In this document: positions 61,571-64,000 of the stretch, one piece after another | Position numbering within the stretch: the first letter of the stretch is position 1 | Layout of the letters: the number at the start of each line of letters is the position of its first letter | Origin: Nocardia niwae NBRC 108934 = DSM 45340 | Lineage (GTDB): Bacteria > Actinomycetota > Actinomycetes > Mycobacteriales > Mycobacteriaceae | NCBI RefSeq assembly: GCF_001613465.1 | Contig: NZ_BDCK01000021.1 | Coordinates: 62,001-126,000 of the forward strand | Direction of reading: 5' to 3' | Length of the DNA: 64,000 bases | The notes under the pieces: generated by a model | Told to the model about the DNA's origin: nothing | The model's database searches: none | The model's input: the letters and a program-made list of their open reading frames with translations, nothing else | Translations under genes and position numbers: made by a program

Positions 61571-63427
61571 GTGCATGTCGCGATCGGCTTGGTTGTTCTC
61601 GTCGCGTCGGCGGCCGCGTTGGCGGCGCTGGCGCGTCGGTTCGGTGTTTCCGAACCGCTGGTACTGACGGTGGGCGGGGTCGCGGCGTCGTATCTGCCGT
61701 TCGTGCCGGAGATCCACCTGGAGCCGGAGATCATTCTGCTCGGTTTCCTGCCTCCTTTGCTGTATACCGCCGCGATCCGCACGTCGCTGGTGGATTTCCG
61801 GGCGAATGTGCGCACGATCGCGTTGTTGTCGGTGGGGTTGGTGCTGTTCACGACGTTCGCGGTGGCGGTGGTGGTGTGGTGGCTGTTGCCGGTGCCGTTC
61901 GCGGTCGCGGTCGCGTTGGGTGCGGTGGTGGCTCCACCGGACGCGGTGGCGGCGACCGCGGTGGCGCGCCGGATCGGGATGCCACGGCGGATCGTGACGA
62001 TCCTGGAGGACGAGTCGCTGTTCAACGACGCGACCGCGTTGGTGGCGTTGCGCACCGCGCTGGCCGCGACGGCGGGCACGGTGTCGGTGTGGGCGGCGGG
62101 AGCGGATTTCCTGTTGGCGGCCGGGGGCGGCGCGGCGGTCGGGGTGGTGGTGGCGTACCTGCTGGCGATGCTGCGGCGGCGGATCACCGATCCGGTGATG
62201 GACACGACGCTGTCGTTCCTGGCGCCGTTCGCGGCGTATCTGCCCGCGGAGAGTATCCATGCTTCCGGGGTGATCGCGGTGGTGGTGTGCGGCATGATCC
62301 TCGGGCACAACGCGCCGGCTTGGCAGAGTGCCGCGTCGCGGATCGCCGAGCGCATCAATTGGCGCACGATCCAGTTCATTCTGGAGAGTGCGGTGTTCGT
62401 GCTGATCGGGTTGCAGGTACGCGGGATCGTGGAGGGCGCCTGGCACAGCGACCTCGATCACGCCACTCTGGTGTGGTCGGCGCTGGCGGTGCTGGCTACG
62501 ACGATGCTGGCGCGCCCGATCTGGGTCTTCGGTTCCGCGTTGGCGTCGCGCAGTCTCGGCGGCGGTGAGGCGGTGCCGGTGCGTCAGCTGGTGGTGGTGT
62601 CGTGGGCGGGGATGCGGGGTGTGGTGACGTTGGCGGCGGTGTTGCTGCTGTCGCAGGACACGCCGCTGCTTGCTGTGCTGAAGCTGCTGGCGTTGGTGGT
62701 GGTGGCGGGGACGCTGCTGGTGCAGGGGACGTCGCTGCCGTGGCTGGTGCGGTGGCTGCGGTTGCGTGCGCCCAGTCGCGCCGAGGACGCGTTACAGAAG
62801 GCGAATGTGTTGCAGCAGGCGACGGCGGCCGGTTTGGCGGCGCTCGAGCAGCAGGTCACGCCGGATACGCCGCCCGGGGTGGTGCAGACGTTGCGTGATC
62901 GCGTGTCGTGGAAGGCGAACGCGGCGTGGGAGCGGCTCGGGCGGGCGGAGTCCGAACAGGTGACCCCCACCGCGGAGTATCGGCGGCTGCGGTTGGCGAT
63001 GTTGCGCGCCGAACGCGAAACGGTGTTGCGGGTGCGGGATTCGGGCACCGTCGACTACGAGATCCTGCAGCACGTGCTGGGGCAGTTGGATCTGGAGGAG
63101 TCGATCATCGATCGTTTCGACGAGGCCGAGGAGGAACGCGTCGAGCCGCTGGCCGCGCCGGTGGCCGAGGAGGTGTGCGCGCATCTGCGGGACGCGCCGC
63201 TGGTGCGTGCGCACGCCGGGCCCGACGAATGCGCCGAGTGCGTCGCGGAGGGGTTGGCGTGGGTGCATCTGCGGATGTGCCTGTCGTGCGGGCATGTGGC
63301 CTGTTGCGACTCTTCGCCGGGCAATCACGCGACGAAGCATCACGGGGCCAGTGGTCATCCGGTGATGCGCAGTGTGGAGCCGGGCGAGGCGTGGCGCTGG
63401 TGCTATGTCGATGAACTGCTCGGGTGA
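61571..63427 (+). CDS. Na+/H+ antiporter fused to a UBP-type zinc finger
   Basis: A 618-residue CPA1-type cation/proton antiporter. About 11-12 spans fill residues 1-400, with the ion-site motif LGAVVAPPDAVAATAV, LEDESLFNDATALV and AGMRGVVTLAAVLLL. A helical cytoplasmic linker follows (EEQ-type coils, 420-535). The C-terminal 75 residues are a UBP-type zinc finger: CAECVAEGLAWVHLRMCLSCGHVACCDSS, then HATKHHGASGHPV and WRWCYVDE. In eukaryotes this finger binds ubiquitin tails; in bacteria its ligand is unknown. Start is GTG. Confidence 0.92.
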   Translation: MHVAIGLVVLVASAAALAALARRFGVSEPLVLTVGGVAASYLPFVPEIHLEPEIILLGFLPPLLYTAAIRTSLVDFRANVRTIALLSVGLVLFTTFAVAVVVWWLLPVPFAVAVALGAVVAPPDAVAATAVARRIGMPRRIVTILEDESLFNDATALVALRTALAATAGTVSVWAAGADFLLAAGGGAAVGVVVAYLLAMLRRRITDPVMDTTLSFLAPFAAYLPAESIHASGVIAVVVCGMILGHNAPAWQSAASRIAERINWRTIQFILESAVFVLIGLQVRGIVEGAWHSDLDHATLVWSALAVLATTMLARPIWVFGSALASRSLGGGEAVPVRQLVVVSWAGMRGVVTLAAVLLLSQDTPLLAVLKLLALVVVAGTLLVQGTSLPWLVRWLRLRAPSRAEDALQKANVLQQATAAGLAALEQQVTPDTPPGVVQTLRDRVSWKANAAWERLGRAESEQVTPTAEYRRLRLAMLRAERETVLRVRDSGTVDYEILQHVLGQLDLEESIIDRFDEAEEERVEPLAAPVAEEVCAHLRDAPLVRAHAGPDECAECVAEGLAWVHLRMCLSCGHVACCDSSPGNHATKHHGASGHPVMRSVEPGEAWRWCYVDELLG

Positions 63428-63437
63428 CGGTGGCGGG

Positions 63438-63986
63438 TCAGCGCTGGGCGTGGGAGTAGATCAGGCGCGCGTATTCGGCCAGCAGCTGGTCCAGTGACAG
63501 GTTCTCCCCGCCCGCGGCGATCTGCTGGTAGCCGACGAGCATCGCCATGCCCAGTGAGGTGACGACGGCGGCGGTCTCGTCGTCGCGCACGACGCCTTTG
63601 ACCGCTTTGTGCACGGTGCGTCTGCGGGATTCGTCGACGCGTTTGAGTGCGAGGTTGACCGATTCGTCGTTGGCCGCCCAGGCGCGGATGGCGGCTTCGG
63701 CGGCGTGATGCAGCCCGGCGGCGAGGTCGGACATCGCGCGGATGTCATCGTCGGGGTTGCCCTTGTTGAACGGCATGGTGCCCAGGATGCGCACCTGCCG
63801 GTTCTCCCAGTGTTCGAGCAGGGCGTCGACGAATCCCTGCCAGCTGCCGAAGTGGTGGTAGAACGACCCGCTGGTGACGCCGAGCTGCCGGCACAGCACA
63901 CCGATGTTCAGACCCTTGAAGCCGAGTTCGGCGAGCACTTCCAACCCGGTGTCGAAGTACTGCTCCTTGGTGACCACTCGTGACAT
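63438..63986 (-). CDS. TetR-family transcriptional regulator
   Basis: A 182-residue TetR protein with helix-turn-helix LNIGVLCRQLGVTSGSFYHHF around residues 26-46 and a helical ligand domain (SLGMAMLVGYQQI). It is convergent with the antiporter gene (10-base gap), so it more likely regulates a gene beyond the right edge of the window. Confidence 0.9.
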   Translation of the reverse strand: MSRVVTKEQYFDTGLEVLAELGFKGLNIGVLCRQLGVTSGSFYHHFGSWQGFVDALLEHWENRQVRILGTMPFNKGNPDDDIRAMSDLAAGLHHAAEAAIRAWAANDESVNLALKRVDESRRRTVHKAVKGVVRDDETAAVVTSLGMAMLVGYQQIAAGGENLSLDQLLAEYARLIYSHAQR

Positions 63987-64000
63987 AGGTGCGCCGTTCT

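Noticed and set aside
1..64000. tRNA, rRNA and CRISPR arrays
   Set aside because: No tRNA-like cloverleaf, rRNA segment or regularly spaced repeat was recognised while reading both strands.

Overview
The window is high-GC actinobacterial DNA, most likely from Nocardia or a close relative in the Mycobacteriales. The gene content supports this: an Lsr2 nucleoid protein, a 20S proteasome beta subunit, a CtpI/CtpH-type giant P-type ATPase, a FAAL-PKS fusion, F420/flavin LLM oxidoreductases, many TetR regulators, frequent GTG starts, and an actinobacterial-type dif site. No rRNA, tRNA or CRISPR array was seen. The genus is an inference, because no marker gene allows a firm call.

Layout. 1-7.7 kb: a lipid or glycolipid biosynthetic locus, with a FAAL-ACP-KS-AT-DH polyketide synthase running off the left edge, a GT1 glycosyltransferase and a wrecked methyltransferase. 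8.0-10.3 kb: an lsr2 gene outside its usual context, followed by a compact cassette of a haem-oxygenase-like diiron protein, a HemK-like methyltransferase and a CDGSH iron-sulfur protein. 10.3-26.2 kb: a redox and stress island with a CinA-C protein, two hemerythrins, a flavodoxin, an Orn/Lys/Arg decarboxylase, an unusual molybdopterin oxidoreductase divergent from a formaldehyde-type Zn alcohol dehydrogenase, the giant P-type ATPase, a pyruvate-oxidase-like TPP enzyme, an SDR, two small membrane proteins and a pyrophosphatase-like protein. 26.2-35.6 kb: small regulator-enzyme units (lipase/TetR behind a 32-bp palindrome, XRE/fructosamine kinase, two LLM oxidoreductases, SDR/VOC with a divergent TetR).

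35-42 kb holds a membrane protein, an orphan proteasome beta subunit, a secreted GH1 glycosidase, a hypothetical acidic protein, an alpha/beta hydrolase and an SMP-30-like protein. A complete Tn3-family transposon (43059-48035) follows, with 56-bp terminal inverted repeats and a 5-bp target duplication. It carries a methyltransferase, but both its transposase and its resolvase look broken. 48-53.5 kb is the replication-terminus neighbourhood: a dif site at 51924-51951 lies in an 812-bp gene-free stretch with further palindromes and repeats. Strand composition also switches across this part of the window, from C-rich (about 35-42 kb) to G/T-rich (about 49-60 kb) on the + strand whatever the coding direction.

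54-60.5 kb carries two convergent molybdopterin oxidoreductases. The second has a one-base frameshift, is translationally coupled to an enoyl-CoA hydratase, and is probably controlled by an adjacent TetR whose operator occurs twice. 60.5-64 kb ends with an epoxide-hydrolase/dehalogenase-like enzyme, a Na+/H+ antiporter fused to a UBP zinc finger, and a last TetR regulator.
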